The notes under the pieces: generated by a model
The model's input: only the letters and a program-made list of their open reading frames with translations
What the model was told of the DNA's origin: nothing
The model's database searches: none
Made by a program: the position numbers and the translations under genes
NCBI GenBank assembly: GCA_902798915.1
Contig: CADBYM010000025.1
Coordinates: forward strand, 1-48,611
DNA length: 48,611 bases
Direction: 5' to 3'
Source of the DNA: an uncultured Coriobacteriaceae bacterium
Lineage (GTDB): Bacteria > Actinomycetota > Coriobacteriia > Coriobacteriales > Atopobiaceae
In this document: in pieces, positions 26,918-35,955 of the stretch
How positions within the stretch are numbered: position 1 is the first letter of the stretch
Layout of the letters: each line of letters begins with the position of its first letter

Positions 26918-27604
26918 ATGAGGATTGTCAGCAAGAATCCCGTCATCGTTGCAGGGCTTACGGGGGTGCTCGCTCTCGGTGTGGCGGGCTGTTCATTTAG
27001 CTCAGAGTCAAGCACCACTACTACGGTCGAGAGCACGGTCACCGACGAAGACGGCAATACCACTACGACGACTGAGACCACCACGGTCACGTCGGGAACT
27101 GGCACGCAAGACGCGGGGGAGGCCGAAGGCAACGGGGAAGAGCCCGGGCATTACTACGAGAACGACTACTATGGCGTCGCGTTCGTTCTGCCCGAGGGCT
27201 TCGAGAGCTCCTCGGTGCAGACCGACGTGCAGGGGGAAGAAATCGACTATTACGCCTCGGACTCCGACGGCAACGACGTGAAGTTCGTCCTCACCAACGG
27301 CGTCACCCAGCTCGAAGGCATAACGGACGAGGACTCGTGGGCAGAGGCTTGGGGCGCTTCGTTCCAGAACGCGCTTGCGGAGAATGGGGATACGGACATC
27401 GAGGTGGAGAGCACTGCGGTGACTATCGGCGACCTGCCCGTTGCCGGGCTCCACGTAGAGAGTACCTCGGAGGGGAATCCCGTCTACCGTGACGTATACT
27501 TCCTCCTCGACGAGGATGGCGACGGCATGCGCATCATACTGACGGCATTCGATGAGGATGCCCTGCAGACGATGCGCGATGCCTTCAGGAGTACCACGGC
27601 ATAG
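26918..27604 (+). CDS. Lipoprotein with Thr-rich linker, PsbP/DUF-like outer domain
   Basis: 228 residues. A signal peptide with lipobox LGVAGC places the cysteine at residue 25, followed by a low-complexity Ser/Thr/Glu linker (about 27-70) and a compact domain starting NDYYGVAFVLPEGFE. That domain resembles PsbP/MOG1-like domains found in many secreted Gram-positive proteins; this is a pattern impression only. Probably anchored to the outer face of the membrane. The ATG at 26918 uses the GAAAGGAG site. Ended by a strong hairpin. Confidence 0.75.
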   Translation: MRIVSKNPVIVAGLTGVLALGVAGCSFSSESSTTTTVESTVTDEDGNTTTTTETTTVTSGTGTQDAGEAEGNGEEPGHYYENDYYGVAFVLPEGFESSSVQTDVQGEEIDYYASDSDGNDVKFVLTNGVTQLEGITDEDSWAEAWGASFQNALAENGDTDIEVESTAVTIGDLPVAGLHVESTSEGNPVYRDVYFLLDEDGDGMRIILTAFDEDALQTMRDAFRSTTA

Positions 27605-27612
27605 TACGTGCG

Positions 27613-27643
27613 GCGGGGCGTTTGGTGCTCCCAAACGCCCCGC
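27613..27643. terminator. Hairpin between convergent genes
   Basis: 13-bp perfect stem (27613-27625 with 27631-27643), 5-base loop. It lies between the lipoprotein and the convergent htrA gene and can serve both. Confidence 0.65.
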
Positions 27644-27657
27644 TGCAACCGTGCCGC

Positions 27658-28908
27658 TTACCGGCCCATGAATTGCTCGAGGAACTGCTGATACTGCTGA
27701 TACTCGTCCATCTGCTGCTTCTCAAGCTCCTCTTGTTGCTGACGTGCCTGCTCCTGCTGCTCTTGGAGTCGCTCGTCAGAGCCAAGCGTGACCTTGGCGG
27801 TGCCCTCCTCGCCATTGCGCAGGTATGTGACCTCGACTACGTCGCCCACGGAGTTGGACCGCACGGCGAGCAGGAGGCTGTCGGCGGAGGTGACCTCCAG
27901 GTCGCCGACCCTCGTTATGATGTCTCCCACCTGAATGCCAGCCGCTTCGGCCGGGCCTCCGGCTGCGAGTTCGGCGACGTAGGCGCCTTGGTCCGTTGGC
28001 AGGTTGTTGCCCTGCGCGTTCTGTTCGTTGACGGTGGCGCAAGAGAGGCCAATGTAGGCGTGCGTCACCTGCTCACCCGCGATCACCTTGTTGGCGATCT
28101 CGACGGCGTAGTTGCCCGGTATTGCGAATCCAATGCCCGAGAACGAACCGGTACCCGAAGCATCTGCCAGAAGCGAGTTGATGCCGACGAGCTGTCCCTG
28201 GTCATTTACCAACGCCCCGCCCGAGTTGCCGCCGTTGATGGCCGCATCGACCTGGATGAGGTTGGTGTAGAGCGTGTTCCCGTTCGTCCCGGGCATCAGC
28301 TCGTTGCGGTACAGGGCGCTCACGATGCCGGTGGAGACTGACTGGTCGAGGCCTAAGGGGCTGCCCAGCGTCATGACCCAGTCGCCCACCACAAGCGCGG
28401 AGGAGTCGCCGACCTCGATGGGTGTGACTAAGGCGCCGTTGAGATCGGCGCGGATCACGGCGACGTCGCTCGACGCGTCGCCCCCCACGAGCGTCGCGTC
28501 GTAGGTGATGCCGTCGATGACGACCGAGATTTCGGTGGCGTCACCCGCCACGTGCCAGTTGGTAATGATGTTGCCTTCGGTGTCTAGTATCACGCCCGAG
28601 CCTATGCCGGCGCCTTGCGGTGTCTCCACATTGACCGAGACGACGGAGGGAAGGCACTTCTTCGCCACGGCTTCCGAGATGGTGGTGTTCTCGCTGGCGG
28701 TGCTGACGTTGAGCTCCTTGCTCGAGAAGCTCTGTGGCTCGGTCTGCTGGTTGGCGGCTGGCTTAGCCGCGACGTTGCTGCCGAGCAGTGCGGCCACGAG
28801 CGCTGCTGAGACTGCGGCTCCCGCCACGGCTCCTCCCACGACGCCGGCCAAGGTGGTGTGGGTGTGCGTGGTCTGTGGTTGACGGGTGTTCTTGCGGGTG
28901 TCCTTCAT
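27658..28908 (-). CDS. htrA: HtrA/DegP-like membrane-anchored serine protease
   Basis: 416 residues. A short cytosolic start, one hydrophobic segment (20-43), then a trypsin-like domain with catalytic His119 (NWHVAG), Asp148 (SSDVAV) and Ser229 (GGNSGG), and one PDZ domain (about 285-385). The C-terminal 40 residues are Gln/Glu-rich and predicted coiled. It would degrade misfolded or process exported proteins at the cell surface. The ATG at 28908 has AAAGG upstream. The 163-base upstream gap has two inverted repeats that may mediate stress control. One PDZ is usual for Gram-positive HtrA. Confidence 0.93.
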   Translation of the reverse strand: MKDTRKNTRQPQTTHTHTTLAGVVGGAVAGAAVSAALVAALLGSNVAAKPAANQQTEPQSFSSKELNVSTASENTTISEAVAKKCLPSVVSVNVETPQGAGIGSGVILDTEGNIITNWHVAGDATEISVVIDGITYDATLVGGDASSDVAVIRADLNGALVTPIEVGDSSALVVGDWVMTLGSPLGLDQSVSTGIVSALYRNELMPGTNGNTLYTNLIQVDAAINGGNSGGALVNDQGQLVGINSLLADASGTGSFSGIGFAIPGNYAVEIANKVIAGEQVTHAYIGLSCATVNEQNAQGNNLPTDQGAYVAELAAGGPAEAAGIQVGDIITRVGDLEVTSADSLLLAVRSNSVGDVVEVTYLRNGEEGTAKVTLGSDERLQEQQEQARQQQEELEKQQMDEYQQYQQFLEQFMGR

Positions 28909-28931
28909 GTCCTTGCCTTTCTCTTAGTTGC

Positions 28932-29012
28932 GTACATCCCTTGATGTACCCGCGAATGGCACCGCCCTCATCGTCTCCGGTCCGGTTGCACAAGAGTGAA
29001 ACAACGCTCTTG
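28932..29012 (-). promoter_or_regulatory. Two inverted repeats upstream of htrA
   Basis: A 7-bp hairpin with a 4-base loop (28932-28938 with 28943-28949) lies 24 bases before the ATG. A 6-bp dyad CAAGAG-N10-CTCTTG spans 28991-29012. Neither matches CIRCE or the HspR HAIR consensus. They may be operator and leader elements. Confidence 0.35.
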
Positions 29013-29071
29013 GTAAGCTTAAAACTGGAGTGAGAGCATGCATGAAGGCATCAGTTGGAAGCTGAGCGCAC

Positions 29072-31747
29072 CTACCAAGTCTTAGTAAACGTCACAATGT
29101 TGGTATCATCGATGCGCGTATACGTGAAGTCGTCCATGGTCTGTTTGACGATGTAGATGCCCAATCCACCGATCTTGACCTCCGCTAGGGTGGATGGCGT
29201 GGCGGGATCTTCGCGATGTAGCGGATTAAAGGGAGCGCCCCAGTCAATGAACTCTATGGTAACCGAGGAGGGAGTTGTGCCGAAGGAATAGTTTACGCAT
29301 ATGTTTCCCGGCTCGTCGGCATCCGCATAGGCATAGTTGCATACATTGATGAAGAGTTCTTCGAAGGCAATCACGATCGCGTACTGCAGGTCCATCGGGC
29401 AATCGTGTCGCTCTAGCTCATCCTGTAGGAGCGCGTTGGCCGTGTCGAAGGAGTCCGAGGTAGCAGGTGCGGTCAAGGAACGTACGGATTCCGGCTCCAC
29501 GCCGTATTCCAAAGCGAGAATCGTGACGTCGTCTGACTGCTCGGCGCCTGTCGCCCATTGAGCCACACTGCCACGCACTCCTCGCACAAGTCCGCGCGGG
29601 TGGAGGTTGCTGTGTGTGACCAGGTAGTCCATAAAGCGTTCGTTGCCATACTCGTCGTCGTTTGTGTTGAAGGCCTCGTTGACGCCGTCGGTGTAGAGCA
29701 GAATCGTGTCACCCGGCTCGAGCGTGAGCGTCTCTTGACGGTGTCGGGCAGCATCGAAGGCACCGAGAAAGGGGCCGCATTTTTTCTTGAGCCATTTCCA
29801 GCGTCCTGCCATTCCACGACGAAGCAGGGGGTAGTTGTGACCGGCGTTCACATACGTGAGCAATCCTGTCTCCCAGTTCAGCGTGGCGGCCCACACCGTC
29901 ACGAACATTCCCGCGTCGTTGTTTGCGCACAGGGCCTTGTTTACGGCACCGATTGCCGTGGCGGGATCCATGCCTGTCGACAATGCGTTTTGAAGCTCCG
30001 TCTTTGCCGTCATCATAAAGAGCGCGCCGGGAATCCCCTTGCCGCTCACGTCGGCAATGAGGAATCCAAGTGTGTGGTCGTCGATGAGGAAGTAGTCAAA
30101 GAAGTCTCCCCCCACTACCTTTGCAGCGTTCATCGAGGCGAATATGTCGAAGATCCTTATTTCGGGGAATGGCGGAAACGTGCGTGGGAGGGTTGACTCC
30201 TGAATGGCCCTTGCGGTTGCCAGATCCTCCTCATTGCGTCGCTCCGCCTCTGCGATGTGGGCCTTGAGCGCGCTTACCGTGTCATTGATGCCCGCGGTGA
30301 GCGAGGCGAATTCCACGTTCTCGTATTCCGAAATCGTCACATCGAGGTCACCTGCCGTAATTCGGGCAAGCGATGCGTTGGTGTTGTCGATGGGATCCAT
30401 CACGTTGCGGCCCAGCAGGCGTGCGGCGATGAAGTATACGGCCGCCAAGAGAATGAGCGCGAGTCCGGTTGCCCATGCCATGCTTGCCTGCCGGTTGGCA
30501 TACACCAAAGAGAAAGGCATGGCCATCATGAGGTGATACTCGGCGAATCGAATGACGCGCATGTACCCTAATTCGGAATCCGCAAACGATTCGCTATCAT
30601 TCGGACTCGTCTGGTAGACCATAAGCACGGGATTCTCGGCGCGGGCCAGTTCGTCAAGCGTGCCTGACCTCCACGTGTCGAAGAGCTCGTCTACGGCTGC
30701 CCCGGTGGGGAACGCCGGGTTGTAACTGAAGCTCACCGTGTCTTTGTAAAACACGACGATGGTGCCATCGTCGAGGTTGTATCCCTTCAATACTTCCTCG
30801 GGATCTGCGGTGGTTATGAGGCGATTGAATTCTTCGTCCGAAAGATTGCCGTCGCTGTGAGCGTCGAGGACTCCTTGTGCGAGCCTGAGGGATCGTGCGA
30901 GCTGGTCGTCAAGGTAATTGAGCTCGGTCTTCATGTGATTCCACGCGTCACGCTCCGTCTGGGCCGTGATTGCCACGAAGATTATTGCCTGGGAGACGGC
31001 GAAAACGAGGGCGAGTAACGCGATGAGCTGTGTCCTGAATGCCGTGCGAAGGCTTATGGTGCCCATCCCCTGTGCTCGACGCCGAACGGCGTAATCCGCG
31101 AAGTGACATATAGCGCACACGAGCCCGAAGTCGAGGGGTGTGGCCAGTGTGATGCCGCCAATGACGGCGGTCGCCCCCCTCCGTTCGACCGAAAGCGTTT
31201 GGTCGGCGTCGATTTGCACGCCTGTGGGGGTTGGTGACGTCGCGATTATATGTGTGGCGTTGAGGTAGAACAGGCCAACCGCGATGATGGACGCCACAAG
31301 ACACGCAAGCGCCAAGTAGCAGTGCCGACGGCATCCCTTTGGCCCGCCGTGTAGCGCAACGGAAAAGAGGGTTCCCATGACGAGGCCGCAGACAGTGTAG
31401 AGACCCACTGAGTTGGGCAGGGAAACAAAGAAGCGCTCGAAGAGGTCGAGGGGCTGCAGGAGCGCATGCGCGTAGAGTATGCCACCACTCAAGAGCCCAA
31501 AGAGCGCGCCGGCACCCTTTCCCAGAAGGAGCGATGCGACGGCTACGGGAGCGAGCAGACCCAAAGCGTAACCTACATAATGCCCGGTGTATCCGATGCC
31601 GATGAAGCCGAGCTGTGTGAACGTCATGGACGCCGACAATATGAGCAGCGCGATGAACACCTTGGTCTTCGTGACGCGTGGCTCTTCCTGCAGAAGCCCC
31701 CTCCAGTCGCGAATCTTGCTATGAGATGCTTGATGCTCTGTCGCCAT
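29072..31747 (-). CDS. Membrane sensor with SpoIIE/PP2C phosphatase and RsbW-like ATPase domains
   Basis: 891 residues from the ATG at 31747 (weak GGTAAGAG upstream; start uncertain). An N-terminal block of about six helices, an additional helix pair flanking an outer sensor of about 180 residues, then HAMP. A SpoIIE phosphatase follows with all metal aspartates (GGDFFDY, IADVSGKGIPGAL, LYTDGVNEA, QSDDVT). Last is a HATPase of the anti-sigma kinase type: N box EELFINVCNYAY, G1 DWGAPFNP, G2 GGLGIYIVKQ. Such proteins reverse and apply phosphorylation in partner switching, but no STAS antagonist or sigma factor is in the window. 59 bases downstream of the AraC gene and probably co-transcribed. 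Confidence 0.88.
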   Translation of the reverse strand: MATEHQASHSKIRDWRGLLQEEPRVTKTKVFIALLILSASMTFTQLGFIGIGYTGHYVGYALGLLAPVAVASLLLGKGAGALFGLLSGGILYAHALLQPLDLFERFFVSLPNSVGLYTVCGLVMGTLFSVALHGGPKGCRRHCYLALACLVASIIAVGLFYLNATHIIATSPTPTGVQIDADQTLSVERRGATAVIGGITLATPLDFGLVCAICHFADYAVRRRAQGMGTISLRTAFRTQLIALLALVFAVSQAIIFVAITAQTERDAWNHMKTELNYLDDQLARSLRLAQGVLDAHSDGNLSDEEFNRLITTADPEEVLKGYNLDDGTIVVFYKDTVSFSYNPAFPTGAAVDELFDTWRSGTLDELARAENPVLMVYQTSPNDSESFADSELGYMRVIRFAEYHLMMAMPFSLVYANRQASMAWATGLALILLAAVYFIAARLLGRNVMDPIDNTNASLARITAGDLDVTISEYENVEFASLTAGINDTVSALKAHIAEAERRNEEDLATARAIQESTLPRTFPPFPEIRIFDIFASMNAAKVVGGDFFDYFLIDDHTLGFLIADVSGKGIPGALFMMTAKTELQNALSTGMDPATAIGAVNKALCANNDAGMFVTVWAATLNWETGLLTYVNAGHNYPLLRRGMAGRWKWLKKKCGPFLGAFDAARHRQETLTLEPGDTILLYTDGVNEAFNTNDDEYGNERFMDYLVTHSNLHPRGLVRGVRGSVAQWATGAEQSDDVTILALEYGVEPESVRSLTAPATSDSFDTANALLQDELERHDCPMDLQYAIVIAFEELFINVCNYAYADADEPGNICVNYSFGTTPSSVTIEFIDWGAPFNPLHREDPATPSTLAEVKIGGLGIYIVKQTMDDFTYTRIDDTNIVTFTKTW

Positions 31748-31806
31748 GCTCTTACCAATCTCTGGTTGTGGCGCATTGGTACCAAGTGCCATGGCGCCAC
31801 AGTGTG

Positions 31807-32634
31807 CTAGATTTCGTTGATCTCGCGCATGCGCCATTCGCGTGGCGTGTAGCCTGTCGCTCGCTTGAACATCGTCTGCAGGTGGCTTTGGGATGAGAAG
31901 CCTGTTTGGTAGGCTATCTGCGAGATTTCGAAGTCGGTGGTGTCGAGCAGGCGACGTGCGCGTTCGATGCGTACGCGACGCACGTATGACGCAAACGTCT
32001 CTCCCGTCTCCTGCTTGAAGCGGGTGCACAGGGTCTTGCGGCTCACGCCGCATGCTTCGGCAACCGAATCGCCGTCGAGGGGCTCGTTGAGATGGCTGCG
32101 CACATACGTGATGGCATGGTGAGAGATGGGATGCGCATACGACTGCGCCTCCGTGCCCACCGCCTTGGTGAGCTCAAGCATCATGGGCAGCATGAGGAAG
32201 TGCACCAGCTCCTCGTTGGTGGACTCGTTTGCCAGCTTGATGTAGTCCTGTGTTATGGCGTAGCAGCGAGCGACGGGCAGGCCGCCCTGGCGTGCAGACA
32301 GCGCGCATGTGCTCGCGAGGAAGGCGACGGCGGTGCGTCCCTGAAGCAGGGGGTCCTCCGACGTGCGGAGTTCCATCAAAGGCATGTTCGTTCGAATGAA
32401 TTTGAGCAAGCCGTCAGAGTCGCCCATGGATATGAACGACCCAAATCCCTCGTATTGTTCTGCGATCTCGCGCGACGATACGTGGGTGTTCACCGCGATA
32501 AAGACCATGCGCTTTGAGTACGTGACGATCTGGGCCAGGTCGTCCTCGGCACCGCCTTCGTTGACGAAGCGAATGGCATCCACAATCTCTTGCGTGGTAA
32601 GCAGGGAAGTCATCTGGTCGTCGAGTTCTTCCAT
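31807..32634 (-). CDS. AraC-family transcriptional regulator
   Basis: 275 residues from the ATG at 32634 with GGAGGG upstream; a TTG at 32670 is less likely. The C-terminal 100 residues hold the double helix-turn-helix (GDSVAEACGVSRKTLCTRF and FEISQIAYQTGFSSQSHLQTMFKRATGYTP, the AraC signature). The N-terminal 160 residues form an unassigned ligand or sensor domain (start EELDDQMTSLLTTQEIVDAI). It is divergent from the mannose-family PTS operon across about 200 bases, so control of that PTS is a reasonable inference, and it shares a strand with the SpoIIE gene. Confidence 0.88.
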   Translation of the reverse strand: MEELDDQMTSLLTTQEIVDAIRFVNEGGAEDDLAQIVTYSKRMVFIAVNTHVSSREIAEQYEGFGSFISMGDSDGLLKFIRTNMPLMELRTSEDPLLQGRTAVAFLASTCALSARQGGLPVARCYAITQDYIKLANESTNEELVHFLMLPMMLELTKAVGTEAQSYAHPISHHAITYVRSHLNEPLDGDSVAEACGVSRKTLCTRFKQETGETFASYVRRVRIERARRLLDTTDFEISQIAYQTGFSSQSHLQTMFKRATGYTPREWRMREINEI

Positions 32635-32752
32635 AGTCCCTCCACCAAAAACCGCTCCAAGTTCACTCAAATCTGCAAAAAAAGGTTACAACGTTGGTAT
32701 TATGGTCCAAATTCTCTTCGCATAATATCCATAGGTTCCACAAAGGTGTGGA

Positions 32753-32784
32753 TAACCTGCAATGCCCTTGTACATTGCAGGTTA
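32753..32784 (+). promoter_or_regulatory. 12-bp inverted repeat in the PTS leader
   Basis: 32753-32764 is the exact reverse complement of 32773-32784 (8-base loop), 50 bases before the EIIA start. With no T-run it is more likely an operator for the divergent AraC protein or an RNA stability hairpin than a terminator. CATAAT at 32721-32726 is the best -10 upstream of it. Confidence 0.4.
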
Positions 32785-32834
32785 GTCATACCGCAAAGTA
32801 GTCAAGTCCGCAAGGAAAGGAAGGAGTTATGCCT

Positions 32835-33269
32835 ATGAAGTATCTGCTCTTGGTAAGTCACGGAACCATGGCCCCAGGTGTCCACAGTGTCATAAAGATG
32901 CTTTTGGGCGATCGGGACAACGTGCTGAGCTACTCCATGGAGGATGGCGTTTCCGCCGATGACTTCGTGGTGGGGCTCAGTAGTGTTCTCGAGCCGGTCG
33001 GTGCGGGAGATTCCCTGGTTGTCTTGGGAGACATCGTCGGGGGTTCTCCGCTCACGAACGCGTTGAACACGATCACGCAGAAGGGTCTCTTGCCGCAGAC
33101 GCTCGCGTTCGGTGGTCTCTCGCTGCCTATGGCGATCGCCGCGCTCATGGCCATCGAGGATGGCCTGGATGACGCCGCTCTCGTCGACAGCGTAATCAAC
33201 GAGGCCAAGGAAGGCGCGCGCAAGGTCGAGCTGGCACTCGACGACGACGAGGACGAGGAAGACCTCTAG
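32835..33269 (+). CDS. PTS EIIA component, mannose family
   Basis: 144 residues from the ATG at 32835 (GGAG 8 bases upstream). The ATG at 32829 is too close to that site. The EIIA-Man fold begins MKYLLLVSHGTMAPG with the phosphorylated histidine in SHG. It takes phosphate from HPr and passes it to EIIB. The C-terminus is a very acidic tail (DDDEDEEDL). First gene of a five-gene operon encoding EIIA, B, C and D plus a small membrane protein. Confidence 0.9.
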   Translation: MKYLLLVSHGTMAPGVHSVIKMLLGDRDNVLSYSMEDGVSADDFVVGLSSVLEPVGAGDSLVVLGDIVGGSPLTNALNTITQKGLLPQTLAFGGLSLPMAIAALMAIEDGLDDAALVDSVINEAKEGARKVELALDDDEDEEDL

Positions 33270-33297
33270 GAAGTAACAAAGAAGGAAGGAAGGAACT

Positions 33298-33795
33298 ATG
33301 ATTTCATTCGTGCGTATTGATGACCGCATGATTCACGGGCAGACCGTGACGCGCTGGAGCTTGGAGTATCCGTGCGATGGCATCATCGCCGTGAACGACG
33401 TTGCGGCAAGCAACCCGGTTCTGAAGGCTGCCTACAAGGGCGCTGCCCCCGACAAGAAGATCTTTGTGTGGACCATGGACCACTTCAAGGAGAGCGCCGA
33501 CAAGGTCCTGGCGAGCAAGACGCGCTATTTCCTGATCACCAAGAACCCGCTCGACATGAAGCACATCCTCGTGGACTTCGGCTTCAAGCCCTCCGACGTG
33601 AAGCGAGTGATCGTTGGTCCGTGCAACGATCGTCCCAACACCGTAAAGCTCGGCAACAACCAGTCCATCACCGCCGAGGAGGCCCAGGCCTTCGAGGACA
33701 TGACCAAGGCCGGCTACACCGTCGAGTTCGCGCTCATCAAGGAAGCGTCCATTGGCGAATGGCCCAAGTTCCGCGGTCAGTTTGACGTCAAGTAA
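33298..33795 (+). CDS. PTS EIIB component, mannose/sorbose family
   Basis: 165 residues; the ATG at 33298 follows GGAAGGAA. FVRIDDRMIHGQTVTRW is the family signature, with the phosphorylated histidine in MIHGQ. It transfers phosphate from EIIA to the incoming sugar at the EIIC-EIID channel. Separate EIIA and EIIB genes here contrast with the fused EIIAB of E. coli ManX. It is followed 9 bases later by EIIC. Confidence 0.92.
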   Translation: MISFVRIDDRMIHGQTVTRWSLEYPCDGIIAVNDVAASNPVLKAAYKGAAPDKKIFVWTMDHFKESADKVLASKTRYFLITKNPLDMKHILVDFGFKPSDVKRVIVGPCNDRPNTVKLGNNQSITAEEAQAFEDMTKAGYTVEFALIKEASIGEWPKFRGQFDVK

Positions 33796-33804
33796 GGAGG
33801 AGCC

Positions 33805-34671
33805 ATGGGAATCAGCATGATACAGGCGATCCTTCTGGGTCTCTTTGCCTGCCTGGCATCACTGCCCGGCATGGGCGGCACTACCGTTGGTAACTATACG
33901 CTTGGCCGTCCCTTGGTCGGTGGTCTTATCGTCGGCCTCATCCTTGGTGACATCCAAACCGGTATCATCGTTGGCGCCTCCATCCAACTCGTCTACATCG
34001 CGCTCGTGACGCCCGGCGGCACCGTCTCTGCTGACGTGCGCGCCGTCACCTACATCGGCATCCCCCTTGCCATGTTGGCCATTCGCGCCCAGGGACTCGA
34101 TCCCAACTCTGAGGCCGCCGCTGGTCTGGCCGCCTCCCTCGGCGCTGCCGTCGGTACGCTCGGCACCGTCCTCTTCTATGGCACCGCTACCCTCAACCTC
34201 GTGTGGCAGGGCATTGGCTGGAAGGCCATGGACTCCGGCAAGTGGGACAGCATCAAAAAGACCATCCCGCTGGTCGACTTTGTGTTCCCCTGGATCAGCC
34301 ATATCGCATTCTCGTTCATCCCAACCGTCATCATCTGCATGGCTGGTGAGTCCATGGTCGGTCTTATGAAGGACTACCTGCCCATGGACGGCATTGCCAT
34401 GAAGACCCTCTTTACCGTGGGCTCGCTGCTTCCCGCCGTCGGTGTTGCCATCCTGTGCAAGCAGGTCGTGCAGAAGCCGCTCGACTGGGTGACCTTCGGT
34501 CTCGGCTTCACCCTTGCGGCCGTCATGGGCTGCAACCTTATCGCCTCCGCCCTCATCGCGGTCTTCTTCGCGCTTCTTAACTTCAAGGTCGAGCAGCTCA
34601 AGACCGCCCGTCCCGCGATCGCGGCAGAGGGTGCGGCATCGTTCGACGACGAGGAAGAGGAGGACATATAA
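33805..34671 (+). CDS. PTS EIIC component, mannose/sorbose family
   Basis: 288 residues with about eight hydrophobic segments. The N-terminal GMGGTTVGNYTLGRPLVGGL and IVGASIQLVYIALVTPGGT are family hallmarks. With EIID it forms the membrane channel that moves and phosphorylates the sugar. AAGGAGGAGCC precedes the ATG at 33805. The C-terminus is acidic (FDDEEEEDI), as in EIIA. The stop TAA overlaps the EIID ATG by one base. Confidence 0.93.
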   Translation: MGISMIQAILLGLFACLASLPGMGGTTVGNYTLGRPLVGGLIVGLILGDIQTGIIVGASIQLVYIALVTPGGTVSADVRAVTYIGIPLAMLAIRAQGLDPNSEAAAGLAASLGAAVGTLGTVLFYGTATLNLVWQGIGWKAMDSGKWDSIKKTIPLVDFVFPWISHIAFSFIPTVIICMAGESMVGLMKDYLPMDGIAMKTLFTVGSLLPAVGVAILCKQVVQKPLDWVTFGLGFTLAAVMGCNLIASALIAVFFALLNFKVEQLKTARPAIAAEGAASFDDEEEEDI

Positions 34672-35504
34672 TGGCTGACCTCAAGAAGGTTTCGCAGAAG
34701 GCGCGTAACAGCGCGTTCCTTCGCTGGATTTACGGCAACCTCACCTGCTTCTCCCAGGAGCACATGCAGACGTTCGGCTATCTGGCCGCAATGCTGCCCG
34801 TGGTAGACGAGTTGTACGACTCGGAGCAGGAGAAGGTCGCTGCGCTCTCCACGTACCGCACGTTCTTCAACACCGAGCCGCAGATTGGTACCATGGTCGT
34901 GGGCCTGACCGTCGGTCTTGAGGAGGCGCGCGCCAACGGCGAGCCCCTGGATGACGACACCATCAACGGCATCCGCGCCGGCCTCATGGGCCCGCTTGCC
35001 GGTTTGGGTGACTCCATCATCGTCGGCACCTTCATCCCCATTCTGCTCGGCATCGCACTCGGTCTCTCCAATGGCGGTAACGCGCTTGGCCCGCTGTTCT
35101 ACATCGTGGTGTGGAATGTGGCCATGTACTTCGGCATGAAGTTTGCCTTCGATCAGGGTTACGAGCTCGGTGGCTCGGCCGTCGAGGCGCTTGTCGGCCC
35201 GCAGTCGGCAGCCCTTCGCTCCTCCATCGTCATGGTCGGCACCATGGTCATCGGCGCCGTCGCGGCGACGTGGATCAACATCACCACCGCTCTCGTCGTG
35301 CCCTTCTCGGCCGACAGCAGCCTGGTGCTGCAGGATACGCTTGACTCCATCTATCCCAAGCTGCTGAACTTCGTCTTTGTGTGGTTCTGCTGGTGGCTCA
35401 TGACCAAGCGCAAGATGTCGCCGACCGTCGTGATGGGCCTGCTCGTGGTAGTGGCTCTGGTAGGCGTTCTCGTGGGCTTCTTCAACCCCGGCCTCTCCTA
35501 CTAA
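34671..35504 (+). CDS. PTS EIID component, mannose family
   Basis: 277 residues. It carries the conserved start FLRWIYGNLTCFSQEHMQTFGYLAAMLPVVDELY, then the EPQIGTMVVGLTVGLEE and GPLAGLGDSIIVGT blocks typical of EIID, and several transmembrane helices in the C-terminal half. Forms the transporter with EIIC. Translation is coupled to EIIC by a 1-base overlap (TAATG). Sugar preference cannot be read from the sequence; mannose, glucose or amino sugars are all possible. Confidence 0.93.
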   Translation: MADLKKVSQKARNSAFLRWIYGNLTCFSQEHMQTFGYLAAMLPVVDELYDSEQEKVAALSTYRTFFNTEPQIGTMVVGLTVGLEEARANGEPLDDDTINGIRAGLMGPLAGLGDSIIVGTFIPILLGIALGLSNGGNALGPLFYIVVWNVAMYFGMKFAFDQGYELGGSAVEALVGPQSAALRSSIVMVGTMVIGAVAATWINITTALVVPFSADSSLVLQDTLDSIYPKLLNFVFVWFCWWLMTKRKMSPTVVMGLLVVVALVGVLVGFFNPGLSY

Positions 35505-35519
35505 GAAGGAGCGACGACG

Positions 35520-35852
35520 ATGGCGGCTGGCACGAAGAGCCCTGGCAAGGCGCAAAGGCTCTACCGTCGCGAGTGGACGCAGACGAACGATCCGCTCGTG
35601 GATGAGGCCCGCGCACAGACCTTGGCGATTCAGCGTCTGCAAGTCTGGCTGAGGCTCGGGTACGCGTTGCTTGCCGCCTCGTTCCTGCTTGGCTACTGGG
35701 GCTTCTCCGAAGGGGGTGGCATCGTTGCCGGTGTGTTGGGAGTCGTGTTTGGCATTGTGTCGTTCATCGTGGTCATGGTGTTGCGCATCGGCATCAACAA
35801 TGGCCGGAAGAACGTGAATGCCATGCTTGACGTGCTCGAAGGCAACCAGTAG
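35520..35852 (+). CDS. Small membrane protein at the end of the PTS operon
   Basis: 110 residues; the ATG at 35520 follows AAGAAGGAG. A basic N-terminal part of about 45 residues is followed by two transmembrane helices (about 46-63 and 68-90) and a short tail. No family recognised. It starts 15 bases after EIID and ends before a T-tailed terminator, so it belongs to the operon. It may be a small accessory or regulator of the transporter, similar in position to ManO/ManM-type extras, but without sequence evidence. Confidence 0.65.
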   Translation: MAAGTKSPGKAQRLYRREWTQTNDPLVDEARAQTLAIQRLQVWLRLGYALLAASFLLGYWGFSEGGGIVAGVLGVVFGIVSFIVVMVLRIGINNGRKNVNAMLDVLEGNQ

Positions 35853-35878
35853 TCCATAACAAGCCCTTCCTTTCCGAT

Positions 35879-35920
35879 ATGTCCCGTGCGTTCCCGCGCA
35901 CGGGACATCTCTTCGTTTTT
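35879..35920 (+). terminator. Intrinsic terminator of the PTS operon
   Basis: 12-bp stem (35879-35890 with 35897-35908), 6-base loop, then CTCTTCG and a T5 run at 35916-35920. One of the few hairpins here with a T-run. Confidence 0.8.
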
Positions 35921-35955
35921 CTCGTCATGCTGACACGAGCCCTAGGAGGTGCGGT

